Shown piece by piece: positions 34,368 through 43,404 of a DNA stretch of 64,000 bases; positions within the stretch are counted from its first letter, which is position 1, and the number at the start of each line of letters is the position of its first letter. The notes under the pieces are model-generated. The model ran no database searches. It was not told the origin of the DNA and saw only the letters and a list, made by a program, of their open reading frames with translations. Source of the stretch: an uncultured Bacteroides sp. (GTDB taxonomy: Bacteria; Bacteroidota; Bacteroidia; Bacteroidales; Bacteroidaceae); NCBI GenBank assembly GCA_949288715.1, contig CASELH010000004.1, positions 1 through 64,000 on the forward strand, given 5' to 3'. A program made the translations under genes and the position numbers.

Positions 34368-34406
34368 TATCTTTGCATTGAGTAAAAATACTTAGTATAC
34401 TGAGTA
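34368..34406 (+). promoter_or_regulatory. ATPase promoter with palindromic operator candidate
   Basis: TATCTTTG at 34368-34375 matches the -7 consensus. Just downstream TACTTAGTATACTGAGTA (34389-34406) is an 18-base near-perfect palindrome, flanked by two direct GAGTAAAA copies. It lies between the likely transcription start and the ATG at 34419, where a repressor would block elongation. Confidence 0.55.
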
Positions 34407-34418
34407 AAATGTATTAGT

Positions 34419-35609
34419 ATGTATAAACGAACTGAATATCATGTGATTACAAGTAGGATGAAAGAGCCACGAAAGTTTATTCAAGTGGTGATGGGTGCCC
34501 GTCAGATAGGCAAATCTACCGTGGTGAAGCAAGTGCTTCAAGATTTGGATATGTCTTATCAGTTCTTTTCTGCCGATAATGTCCCGGCTACAAACAGTGC
34601 CTGGATTTCTGATTGCTGGGCGGCTGTGCGCAGTTTGAAGGAGAGTAGGGGGTGGGAGAGTGTCATCCTTGTGATTGACGAGATACAGAAGATAGCCAAC
34701 TGGAGTGAGGTGGTGAAGAAGGAATGGGACGATGATACGTTTCACGATCGCAATATCAAGGTGCTGCTTTTAGGTAGTAGCCGCGTGTTGTTGGAGAAAG
34801 GCTTGTCTGAATCCTTGGCGGGGCGGTTTGAGGAGATACGTATGAGTCATTGGAGCTATCGGGAGATGCAGGAATGTTTTGGTTTCTCACTTGACCAATA
34901 CTTGTTCTACGGAGGTTATCCCGGTGCGGCGACATTGATTGGTGATGAAGACCGCTTTGGGCAATATATTCAGTCGGCCATCATTGAAGCGACCATCAAC
35001 AAAGATATTCTGATGGATACGCCGATTAGTAAGCCTGCCTTGCTTCGTCAGACTTTTGAGTTGGGCGCGGCCTATTCGGGTGAATTGCTTTCGTTGAACA
35101 AGATGTTGGGGTCGCTACAAGATGCCGGAAACACGGTGACATTGGCGGGTTACATCAATCTATTGGATGAAAGCGGATTGCTGTGTGGACTCCAGAAGTT
35201 TAGCATGGATATGGCAAGGAGGCGTGCCAGCATCCCTAAGTTGCAGGTATATAACAATGCGCTGAAGATGGTGTATAGCCCGTTGACTTTTGAGCAGGCG
35301 ATATTGAACAGAAAATCGTGGGGACGCATCTTTGAGTCGGGTATCGGTGCTTATCTGGTAAGCCAAGCTTTCGTGCATCGCTTTGAAGTACACTATTGGC
35401 GTGAGCGGGATGATGAAGTGGACTTTGTCCTGCGTAAGAAAGGCTCGGTGATCGCCATTGAGGTGAAAAGCAATGCAGAGAAGCGTACGGAAGGATTAGA
35501 TAAATTCCGCAAGCTGTTCAATCCCCAAGCAGCTTTTATCGTAGGAGATGGTGGCATCAGTGCGGAGGATTTTCTTTCGATGGATATACGGAAGCTGTTT
35601 GGTAGTTAG
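34419..35609 (+). CDS. AAA_14/DUF4143 ATPase
   Basis: A 396-residue solitary ATPase. Walker A is GARQIGKST (residues 26-34), Walker B is LVIDEIQK, and LLGSSRVLL is the sensor-like block. The C-terminal DUF4143 domain ends in the nuclease-like pattern DEVDFVLRKKGSVIAIEVKS, a PD-(D/E)xK-type Asp, Glu and Lys arrangement. It has its own promoter and sits in the middle of the sialic-acid locus, between terminators and a remnant of another ATPase. It looks like an insertion rather than a part of the pathway. Function is unknown for this family. Confidence 0.85.
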   Translation: MYKRTEYHVITSRMKEPRKFIQVVMGARQIGKSTVVKQVLQDLDMSYQFFSADNVPATNSAWISDCWAAVRSLKESRGWESVILVIDEIQKIANWSEVVKKEWDDDTFHDRNIKVLLLGSSRVLLEKGLSESLAGRFEEIRMSHWSYREMQECFGFSLDQYLFYGGYPGAATLIGDEDRFGQYIQSAIIEATINKDILMDTPISKPALLRQTFELGAAYSGELLSLNKMLGSLQDAGNTVTLAGYINLLDESGLLCGLQKFSMDMARRRASIPKLQVYNNALKMVYSPLTFEQAILNRKSWGRIFESGIGAYLVSQAFVHRFEVHYWRERDDEVDFVLRKKGSVIAIEVKSNAEKRTEGLDKFRKLFNPQAAFIVGDGGISAEDFLSMDIRKLFGS

Positions 35610-35698
35610 TATGAATATTGCGATATTTGCGTTAACGATAATTGTGTAACGATAAGAATGAAATGAGATGAAACCTAATAATCCTTTCTTCATCTAAA

Positions 35699-35995
35699 AA
35701 ACCGTTTTATCAAAGCACGCAACTGCTTACTATAGGTACAATTGGACGAGAGGAGTATACCGGTTTTGCAATGAATTATTTCACAAAGCATAATGTAAAG
35801 TTCCCGCAGGAGGTGTTTTATGCAATTTATGATAAATATGAAGGGCATACCTGGTACATGCAGTGTATCCTCAATAGGCTGTGTGGGTATAATTGTAGGT
35901 TACACAATATACGACCGTTTTATGGGAGAATGGTTGCGGAATCAGGCATTTTAGATGCTTTTACATGTGACATAATCAGCGAAAAAATTATATAG
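35699..35995 (+). pseudogene. Remnant of an AAA-type ATPase gene
   Basis: From 35699 the frame reads KPFYQSTQLLTIGTI, EEYTGFAMNYF, EVFYAIYDKYEGHTWYMQ and ILNRLCGYN. This is the middle section of the solitary ATPases common in Bacteroides (their usual stretch is RPFYQST, FA--FF, GHTWYIQ, ILNR-Y-YN). The P-loop part and the rest of the C-terminus are missing, and after about 35890 the frame loses similarity before its stop at 35993. It is a decayed gene next to an intact ATPase of a related class. Confidence 0.65.
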
Positions 35996-35996
35996 T

Positions 35997-37628
35997 ATGA
36001 AACGTTTTCTTCTTTTTATTTTAGTAAGCGCCTGCTTCTTGGCGGTGCAGGCTGCTGATACGGTTTTTATCCGTGAGACGCAGATTCCGATCTTGATTGA
36101 GCGGAATGATAATGTATTGTTTCAAATGCGCTTTATGACCGATGGAACGGACAGAACGCTGAACGAGGTGCAATTGGAATTTGACGGCGATGTAAACTTT
36201 GCCGGTATACAAGCTGTCAAATTATATTATAGCGGTACGGAGGCACGGCAGAATTACAGTAAACTTCCTTTTGCCCCGGTGTCGTATGTATCTGCTTTCA
36301 CGCCGGGAAAGACTCTGTCGGCCAATCCTTCTTACTCGATACGTAAGTCGCAAGTAGATAATCCGGGCAAGAAGGTGACGTTGGGTGCCGGGCAGAAACT
36401 CTTTCCCGGAATCAATTATTTTTGGGTTAGCCTGCAGATGAAGCCGGATGCCTCTTTGCTGGATAAGGTTTCGGCAAGGATTACTGCGATTAAAATAGAT
36501 GGTAAGCCTGCCGACATACAGACGGTTTCGCCGGACGGCATTGTCCATCGGATGGCTGTTGGAGTGCGTCATGCAGGCGATGACGGGGTGGCTGCTTTCC
36601 GCATTCCCGGGTTGGTAACTACCAATAAAGGCACTTTGCTGGGAGTATACGATGTCCGTCATAACAGCAGCGTCGATTTGCAGGAACACATAGATATTGG
36701 ACTGAGCCGCAGTGTGGATGGCGGGCAGACGTGGGAGAAAATGCGCTTGCCTATGTCGTTTGGTGAAACCGGAGGCTTGCCTGCTGCGCAGAACGGCGTG
36801 GGCGATCCTTCAATTTTGGTGGACACAAAGACAAACACCGTTTGGATAGTAGCTGCCTGGAGTCATGGCATGGGCAATCAACGCGCCTGGTGGAACTCTT
36901 ATCCGGGAATGGACAAGGAACATACCGCTCAGCTGGTGATGACCAAGAGCACGGATGATGGCAAGACGTGGTCGGCTCCCATCAACATCACCCGGCAGGT
37001 AAAGCATCCTTCCTGGCGTTTTCTGTTGCAAGGGCCGGGACGTGGCATTACCATGGACGACGGCACGTTGGTGTTCCCTATCCAGTTCATCGATTCTACC
37101 AGCGTGCCCAATGCGGGTATCATGTATAGTAAAGATAGGGGTGAGACGTGGCACATCCATAACCTGGCCCGGACCAATACCACCGAGGCCCAGGTAGCGG
37201 AAGTGGAGCCGGGCGTGCTGATGCTGAACATGAGGGATAATCGTGGTGGAAGTCGTGCCGTGGCTACCACGACCGACCTTGGCAAGACCTGGACGGAACA
37301 CCCCTCTTCGCGCAAAGCGTTGCAAGAACCGGTATGTATGGCCAGCTTGATAAGCGTGAAGGCAGAAGACAATGTATTGGGAAAAGACCTGCTTTTGTTT
37401 TCCAACCCGAATACTACGAAAGGGCGGAGCCATACTACCATAAAAGCCAGTCTGGATGGCGGCATCACGTGGCTGCCTGAGCATCAGGTTATGCTGGATG
37501 AAGACAATAACTGGGGATACTCTTGCTTGACGATGATTGATGAAGAGACGGTAGGCATATTGTACGAAAGCAGTGTGGCGCACATGACTTTTCAAGCTAT
37601 CCACCTGAAAGATATTGTTGATTTTTGA
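35997..37628 (+). CDS. nanH: Sialidase (exo-alpha-sialidase, GH33)
   Basis: It cleaves terminal sialic acid from mucin-type glycans, feeding the locus. It has 543 residues, with a signal peptide (about 1-19, no lipobox) and therefore a periplasmic or secreted place. An N-terminal beta-sandwich domain (about 20-180) precedes a six-blade propeller. The arginine-triad motif FRIP is at residues 201-204, and five Asp boxes follow (SVDGGQTW, STDDGKTW, SKDRGETW, TTDLGKTW, SLDGGITW). Its stop overlaps the start of the NanM-like gene (TGATG). Confidence 0.94.
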   Translation: MKRFLLFILVSACFLAVQAADTVFIRETQIPILIERNDNVLFQMRFMTDGTDRTLNEVQLEFDGDVNFAGIQAVKLYYSGTEARQNYSKLPFAPVSYVSAFTPGKTLSANPSYSIRKSQVDNPGKKVTLGAGQKLFPGINYFWVSLQMKPDASLLDKVSARITAIKIDGKPADIQTVSPDGIVHRMAVGVRHAGDDGVAAFRIPGLVTTNKGTLLGVYDVRHNSSVDLQEHIDIGLSRSVDGGQTWEKMRLPMSFGETGGLPAAQNGVGDPSILVDTKTNTVWIVAAWSHGMGNQRAWWNSYPGMDKEHTAQLVMTKSTDDGKTWSAPINITRQVKHPSWRFLLQGPGRGITMDDGTLVFPIQFIDSTSVPNAGIMYSKDRGETWHIHNLARTNTTEAQVAEVEPGVLMLNMRDNRGGSRAVATTTDLGKTWTEHPSSRKALQEPVCMASLISVKAEDNVLGKDLLLFSNPNTTKGRSHTTIKASLDGGITWLPEHQVMLDEDNNWGYSCLTMIDEETVGILYESSVAHMTFQAIHLKDIVDF

Positions 37629-38782
37629 TGTGGGAGAGCATGACAGGCAAGAAATTTCATATCAGCCGTTTTGGCTTGTGCATAGCCGTGTTTTTATTCC
37701 TTGGCGCGACTTGGACGCGGGCGCAGCATCCTGCAAGGAACTTCACAGTGAGGACCTTGCAGGGCACGGCACCCCGGCATGCCGATTTTGCAAAAGGAGT
37801 ATCGGCTGCGTTTGCCGGTATTGCAGATCAGCGTTTATTGGTAGCCGGAGGATGCAATTTTCCGAACATACCGGCTGCACAGGGTGGAGCCAAGCAGTAT
37901 TACGACGAAGTGTTCGTGGCTTCCGCATGCGATACAGCCCTGGTGTGGAAAAAAGTTGGTGAATTGCCACAGCCCACGGCCTATGGAGTATCGGTAGTTA
38001 CTGCCGAGGGCATTGTGTGCGTAGGCGGAATGAACGACAATGGCGCCTTGAATGCTGTCATTCGCCTTTCTTTGGAGAAGGGCCGGGCAAAGCAAGAGAT
38101 ACTGCCCTCCTTGCCCTGCACTTTGGATAACATGGCAGGATGCCTGGCCGGGAATTGGCTGTTTGTAGTGGGAGGAAATAGGAATGGGGTGCCTTCTAAC
38201 GCTTGCTATAGATTGGACTTAGAGCATTTGTCGCAGGGTTGGGAGAGGCTCCCGGACTTTCCCGGCTCTCCCCGCCAGCAGCCGGTATGTGCAGCGCAAA
38301 GGGATAGTGCCGGGAAGATTTCGGTCTACATGTGGGGCGGATTCGCACCGGCAGCCGAGGGTAGAGAGGCTTCATTGTCGGTGGACGGCTGGAGGTATTC
38401 GTTGGAGGAGAACAAGTGGATGCCTTTGCCCTCTCCGCGTGATGCTGATGGCCAATCAATATCCTTAGGCGGAGGAACGGCAGTAGCGTGGGGAGACAGC
38501 CTGATACTTTGCATGGGAGGTGTGGATAAGGACATTTTCTTGCAAGCACTCCGCCAGCCGGCACCCGATTATCTGACACACTCCCCCGAGTGGTATAAGT
38601 TCAATAAAAAGTTATTGGTTTACGATGTCTGTCGGGGCGAATGGCAGACGGCTTGTTGTTCGCCGGACTTGGCACGTGCCGGTGCTGTGGCGGTGCCTTA
38701 TGGGAACTCCGTATTTTGCATCAATGGAGAGGTGAAGCCCGGGGTACGCACCTCTTGCATTACGAAGATAGAAGTAAAGTGA
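37628..38782 (+). CDS. Kelch-type mutarotase, NanM-like N-acetylneuraminate epimerase
   Basis: A 384-residue exported protein of the cyclically permuted mutarotase family: a signal peptide (RFGLCIAVFLFLGATWTRAQ region) and then kelch-like blades (LLVAGGCNFPN, GIVCVGGMNDNG, WLFVVGGNRNG, VYMWGGFAP). E. coli NanM changes alpha- to beta-sialic acid after sialidase release; the tight coupling to nanH (overlapping stop and start) fits that role. The start could also be the later ATG at 37640, which would give a neater signal peptide. Confidence 0.88.
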   Translation: MWESMTGKKFHISRFGLCIAVFLFLGATWTRAQHPARNFTVRTLQGTAPRHADFAKGVSAAFAGIADQRLLVAGGCNFPNIPAAQGGAKQYYDEVFVASACDTALVWKKVGELPQPTAYGVSVVTAEGIVCVGGMNDNGALNAVIRLSLEKGRAKQEILPSLPCTLDNMAGCLAGNWLFVVGGNRNGVPSNACYRLDLEHLSQGWERLPDFPGSPRQQPVCAAQRDSAGKISVYMWGGFAPAAEGREASLSVDGWRYSLEENKWMPLPSPRDADGQSISLGGGTAVAWGDSLILCMGGVDKDIFLQALRQPAPDYLTHSPEWYKFNKKLLVYDVCRGEWQTACCSPDLARAGAVAVPYGNSVFCINGEVKPGVRTSCITKIEVK

Positions 38783-38819
38783 TGGCCTATATTGCGTTGA
38801 ACAAAGAAACGGATACTTT

Positions 38820-41723
38820 ATGCATCATATAGTTTGGAAACTGATATCCCTATTCGGTGTCTTTTGCATATCGGTGTTGCCGACGAGGGCTTCCGATGTG
38901 GAATGGAACAGCTTTATCGTGAATTTCGACAAGGATTTGTATGGCAAAGGCATACAGACATGGCAAATTGCACCTTACGACGACCAGTGGGTCTATTTTG
39001 CCAACAAGAACGGTATGGTGCAGTTTGACGGCTGTACATGGTCTCTTTTCCCTATGAATAATTTTCTGGATGTCCGTTCCGTTTTGCCGTCTGTGGCGCA
39101 AAAGCGCATTTATGTGGGTGGAGTGAATGAGTTCGGCTATTATGAGCCGGGAGCGGATGGGGCGTTGGAGTACCATTGCATGTCCGATACGTTGGAGAGT
39201 GCCATCCGATATTTGGGCAATGTATGGGGCATCTACGAGGTGGACAATATGCTGTACCTGCAAGGAGATAACCGGGTGGTGAAGCATTGGGATGGACGCT
39301 ATGCAGTGGTGCAGATGGCGGGTAAGATAGACTGCTCCAGCCTGATAGAAGGTGTGCTCTATGTGGGTACGGATGACGGGGTTTGGGTGCTGGTGGGCAA
39401 TGCTTTCTTGCCTTTGCAGGGAGCCGAGGCGTTGAAGGGGAAGCGGATACGCGGGATATTGTCTTACCGGGAAGGAGTTTTGGTTGTAACGGCTTACGAT
39501 GGCTTGTATTATTGCGATGGATACAGCATGGTTCCTTTCCTTACCGGGGCAGAAGATTTCATAAAGGACAATGAGGTGTTTTGTGCCGCCAAGCAGGGCG
39601 ACAAGATAGCACTGGGCACCATTCATAAGGGTGTGTTGCTGGTGGATGGCGAGAACGGTTCGTTGGACTACTTCAATGAAAACAATGGCTTGCGGAATAA
39701 TACCGTGCTTTCGCTGGCTTTTGACGAGACTGGCAATTTGTGGGCCGGATTGGACCGGGGAGTCAGCTATATCTGCCTAAATTCTCCGCTGACCAATCTA
39801 TATTCCTATCCTTGGTCGTGGGGCACCGGATATACGGCTGCGGTAGAGGGTGGACATTTGTATTTGGGCACCAATCGTGGGTTGTATTACACCGATTACC
39901 CGGTGAAGCGGGGAGATGGCGTGCCGGATATACGCCCCGTACGGGGCTCCAGCGGACAGGTGTGGAAACTGTGCCGTATAGGGACTGACTTGCTGTGCCT
40001 GCACGACCGGGGTATTTTCTTGGTAGAAGGTACTTCATTGCGGCGCATCACAGAGATTACGGGAGCATGGAACTGCCAACTGGTAGAGGGATGCAGGGAC
40101 ATGATGTATGTAGGGGTGTATGATGGCATTTACCTGATGCAGAAGCGCGACGGGAGGTGGCAGACCGTTTGCAAGATACAGGGCGTGAGCGACTCCTGCC
40201 GCTTGTTTGAACAAGAAAGCCGCCGGGTGTTGTGGATTGGCAATATAGACCACGTCACCCGCATCGTGCTGAACGACAGCCTAACCGAGGTGGTGGAGTA
40301 TAAAGAGTATTACAAGGATGCCGGCTTCCCCACAGAGCGCGATGTGTATGTGTCTAAGGTAAGGGGGAAGATTTACTTTGCCACCCCTTGCGGCATCTAT
40401 CAATACGATGCCGGTCTGGACAAGATGGTGCCTTGCGAGGCTATGGATGCTTTGCTGAATGGTGAGGCACACTACTCGCGGCTGATGGAGTGGGGGAAGG
40501 AGCGGATAATAAGCCTCAGTCCGTATGAAATATGCATTGCCACGACGGATACCGGTGGCCGGAAGAAGGAAGAACCCATGGTGATTCCCATCCGCCAGTC
40601 GTTTATGGAGGTGGTGCCCGGCTTCGAGACCATCATCCCCTTGTCTGATTCGCTGATGATTATCCCCACAGAAGGGGGCTTTGTCCGGTTTCGCATTCCG
40701 GCGGCAGGAAGAGAAGAAGGGCGGAGGCAGACAGTCCGCATTAAGGACATGTATCTCACTTTTCCCAAAGACTCATTGGTGTATACGGCCAATTTCTTGC
40801 AGGCAAAGCCCGAGCCACAGGTGGATTATGCCTACAACTCGGTGCGCTTCGATTATGGCATCCCGTTCATGGAGACCATCAACAACCCCCAGTATCAGTA
40901 TCGCCTGAACGAAGGCAAATGGTCGGACTTTACCCAGGTGTCTGTCAAGGAGTACAGCAACCTGCCTTATGGCGACTACACGTTTGAGGTGAGAACCACG
41001 TTTCCCGACGGGACGCTGGCATCCGACCATCTGTCTTTCCGCATTTTGCCCCCATGGTATCACACTCCGTGGGCTTATTGCTGCTACGCGGTGTTGGCCA
41101 TGCTGGCCCTGTGGGCTGCCTATCGGTGGGAAGGGCATCGCGTGAGTCGCGAGAAACAGCAGGCAGTAGTGGAGAAAGACCGGCAAATGCACCGCATGGA
41201 GCAGGAGTATGAGGAAGAAAAGGCCCGCCAGGAGAAGCAGATAGTGCTGCTGGAGAAGGAGAAGCTGGAGCACGACCTACAGCACAAAAGCCAGGAGCTG
41301 GCCAACCTGATGATAAACTTCCTGCGCAAGAACGAGATGCTTACCGACATAAAGTCGGAAATACTCAAAGTGTCGGCCTCCCTGAAAGGCGATGGCGCCC
41401 GGCAAGGAAGGCAGCAGTTGTTGCTCATCAACAGCCGCATCGATGCCAACATGCAGAGCGATGAAGTGCTGGCGCGCATAGAGCAGCAGTTCGACCTCAT
41501 TCACAACAACTTCATGAAGCGTCTGCATGCCCGGCACCCCGACCTCTCGAACAATGAGCGCATGATGTGCGCCTACCTCAAGATGAATCTTTCCACCAAG
41601 GAGATAGCCCCTTTGCTCAATATCTCCGTGCGGGGAGTGGAGACCATGCGCTACCGCCTGCGCAAGAAGTTCGGCCTGGAGCGTGAAGACAGCCTGACCG
41701 ATTACCTTAACCGCCTGCCTTGA
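38820..41723 (+). CDS. Membrane-spanning regulator: beta-propeller sensor, triple-Tyr domain and LuxR-type HTH
   Basis: A 967-residue protein. After a signal peptide there is a long two-propeller-like sensor rich in repeats such as IYVGGVNEFGYY, LWAGLDRGVSYI and LYLGTNRGLYY. A Y_Y_Y-type domain follows (YQYRLNEGKWSDF, NLPYGDYTFEVR), then one membrane helix (about 750-770) and a long coiled coil rich in Glu/Lys. The C-terminus is a LuxR/GerE helix-turn-helix (LSTKEIAPLLNISVRGVETMRYRLRKK). It lacks the histidine kinase and receiver of hybrid two-component systems. Its place after nanH and nanM suggests that it senses sialoglycan products and controls this locus. Confidence 0.85.
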   Translation: MHHIVWKLISLFGVFCISVLPTRASDVEWNSFIVNFDKDLYGKGIQTWQIAPYDDQWVYFANKNGMVQFDGCTWSLFPMNNFLDVRSVLPSVAQKRIYVGGVNEFGYYEPGADGALEYHCMSDTLESAIRYLGNVWGIYEVDNMLYLQGDNRVVKHWDGRYAVVQMAGKIDCSSLIEGVLYVGTDDGVWVLVGNAFLPLQGAEALKGKRIRGILSYREGVLVVTAYDGLYYCDGYSMVPFLTGAEDFIKDNEVFCAAKQGDKIALGTIHKGVLLVDGENGSLDYFNENNGLRNNTVLSLAFDETGNLWAGLDRGVSYICLNSPLTNLYSYPWSWGTGYTAAVEGGHLYLGTNRGLYYTDYPVKRGDGVPDIRPVRGSSGQVWKLCRIGTDLLCLHDRGIFLVEGTSLRRITEITGAWNCQLVEGCRDMMYVGVYDGIYLMQKRDGRWQTVCKIQGVSDSCRLFEQESRRVLWIGNIDHVTRIVLNDSLTEVVEYKEYYKDAGFPTERDVYVSKVRGKIYFATPCGIYQYDAGLDKMVPCEAMDALLNGEAHYSRLMEWGKERIISLSPYEICIATTDTGGRKKEEPMVIPIRQSFMEVVPGFETIIPLSDSLMIIPTEGGFVRFRIPAAGREEGRRQTVRIKDMYLTFPKDSLVYTANFLQAKPEPQVDYAYNSVRFDYGIPFMETINNPQYQYRLNEGKWSDFTQVSVKEYSNLPYGDYTFEVRTTFPDGTLASDHLSFRILPPWYHTPWAYCCYAVLAMLALWAAYRWEGHRVSREKQQAVVEKDRQMHRMEQEYEEEKARQEKQIVLLEKEKLEHDLQHKSQELANLMINFLRKNEMLTDIKSEILKVSASLKGDGARQGRQQLLLINSRIDANMQSDEVLARIEQQFDLIHNNFMKRLHARHPDLSNNERMMCAYLKMNLSTKEIAPLLNISVRGVETMRYRLRKKFGLEREDSLTDYLNRLP

Positions 41724-41880
41724 TGGTGCTTCGGCAGGGATAAAGGTGCTGTGCACGTAGGCCGGACTCCCGCAAAGTATCATAGCCGGCTAAAAAAAGG
41801 GGCTGTAGCTGGAGGGCGTGCCGACTAATTTCGTACCTTTGCACCATTCTTTTTTTAACTGTATAAACGGATAACTTCAT
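41724..41880 (+). promoter_or_regulatory. Upstream region of the PurF-like gene
   Basis: TACCTTTG at 41834-41841 fits the -7 consensus and lies 39 bases before the start. GCCGG at 41761 and CCGGC at 41786-41790 can pair. No other feature is seen. Confidence 0.4.
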
Positions 41881-43290
41881 ATGGGAGGATTCTTTGGAAC
41901 CGTATCGAAAACGGCTTGTGTGGCCGACCTGTTTTATGGCACTGACTACAATTCGCACCTGGGCACCCGCCGCGGCGGACTTGCCACCTACGATGCCGAC
42001 AAACGCCAGTTTACCCGCTCTATCCACAACCTGGAGAGCACGTATTTCCGCACTAAGTTTGAAGACGAGCTGGACAAGTTTACCGGCCGCTCGGGCATCG
42101 GCATCATCAGCGATACCGACGCACAACCCATCATCATCAACTCGCACTTGGGGCGCTTTGCCATTGTCACCGTGGCTAAGGTGCTGAACATCGACGAACT
42201 GGAAGCCGAGCTCTTGGCGCAGAACATGCACTTTGCCGAGCTTAGTTCGGGCAAGACCAACCAGACGGAACTGATAGCCCTGCTCCTCATCCAGGGGCGC
42301 ACGTTTGTGGAGGGCATCGAGAATGTGTTCAGCCACATCAAGGGCTCGTGCTCCATGCTGTTGCTGACGGAAGACGGCATCATCGCTGCCCGCGACAAGT
42401 GGGGGCGCACGCCCATCGTCATCGGCCGCAAGGAGGGGGCATACGCCGCCACAAGCGAGTCGAGCAGCTTCCCCAACCTGGACTATGAGATAGAGCGCTT
42501 CCTGGGGCCGGGCGAGGTGGTGCGCCTGCGTGCCGACGGCATCGAGCAGATGCGCAAGCCCGAGGAGCGGATGCAGATATGCTCCTTCCTGTGGGTGTAC
42601 TACGGCTTCCCCACCTCGTGCTACGAAGGGCGCAACGTGGAGGAGGTGCGTTTCTTGTCCGGCCTCAAGATGGGGCAGCTGGACAAGTCGGAGGTGGACT
42701 GCGCCTGCGGCATCCCCGACTCGGGCGTGGGCATGGCCCTGGGCTATGCCGAAGGCAAGGGAGTGCCCTACCACCGCGCCATTGCCAAGTACACGCCCAC
42801 CTGGCCTCGCAGCTTCACCCCCAGCCGGCAGGAGATGCGCAACCTGGTGGCCAAGATGAAACTCATCCCCAACCGAGCCATGCTCGAGGGCAAGCGCCTG
42901 CTGTTTTGCGACGACAGCATTGTGCGCGGCACGCAGCTGCACGACAATGTGAAGATGCTCTACGACTACGGCGCCCGCGAAGTGCACATCCGCATTGCCT
43001 GCCCGCCGCTCATCTACGGGTGCCCGTTCATAGCCTTCACGTCGTCGAAGAGCGACATGGAGCTCATCACCCGCCGCATCATCCAGGAGCTGGAGGGCGA
43101 TGCCAATAAGGACCTCGACAAGTATGCCACCACGGGCTCGCCGCAACAGGAACGGCTGGTGGAGGTCATCCGCCAACGCTTCGGCCTGACGTCGTTGAAG
43201 TTCAACACGCTGGAGCATCTGGTCGAGGCCATAGGCCTGCCCAAGTGCAAGCTGTGCACGCATTGCTTCGACGGCACAGGATGTTTTTAA
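41881..43290 (+). CDS. PurF-like amidophosphoribosyltransferase without the N-terminal Cys nucleophile
   Basis: It has 469 residues with the two-domain plan of glutamine-PRPP amidotransferase. The start reads MGGFFG, where PurF needs MCGI-G: the catalytic Cys is Gly. The glutamine-site NG-L region is also not recognisable (GRFAIVTVAKVLN). The phosphoribosyltransferase domain is well kept: PDSGVGMALGYA and the PRPP loop LLFCDDSIVRGTQ. The C-terminus is Cys-rich (CKLCTHCFDGTGC), which resembles cluster ligands of Bacillus-type PurF. It may use ammonia, or have another amine donor or partner. A second, normal PurF is expected elsewhere in the genome. Confidence 0.85.
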   Translation: MGGFFGTVSKTACVADLFYGTDYNSHLGTRRGGLATYDADKRQFTRSIHNLESTYFRTKFEDELDKFTGRSGIGIISDTDAQPIIINSHLGRFAIVTVAKVLNIDELEAELLAQNMHFAELSSGKTNQTELIALLLIQGRTFVEGIENVFSHIKGSCSMLLLTEDGIIAARDKWGRTPIVIGRKEGAYAATSESSSFPNLDYEIERFLGPGEVVRLRADGIEQMRKPEERMQICSFLWVYYGFPTSCYEGRNVEEVRFLSGLKMGQLDKSEVDCACGIPDSGVGMALGYAEGKGVPYHRAIAKYTPTWPRSFTPSRQEMRNLVAKMKLIPNRAMLEGKRLLFCDDSIVRGTQLHDNVKMLYDYGAREVHIRIACPPLIYGCPFIAFTSSKSDMELITRRIIQELEGDANKDLDKYATTGSPQQERLVEVIRQRFGLTSLKFNTLEHLVEAIGLPKCKLCTHCFDGTGCF

Positions 43291-43292
43291 GG

Positions 43293-43363
43293 GATTAGTG
43301 GTTAGTGATTAGTGTTTAGCGGCCTTATTAATCACTAATCACTAAACCCTAATCACTAACCGC
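43293..43363. repeat. Inverted octamer-type repeat between the PurF-like gene and pepT
   Basis: GATTAGTGGTTAGTGATTAG begins the left arm (43293) and AATCACTAATCACTAAACCC the right arm (43330), with 7 bases between the arms. The unit is the same (A/G)TTAG(C/T)G type as at 26641-26722. The full arms can pair over about 28 bases. Confidence 0.75.
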
Positions 43364-43404
43364 TTTCCATCTATACCGTATTATATATATAAACACATAC
43401 TGCC

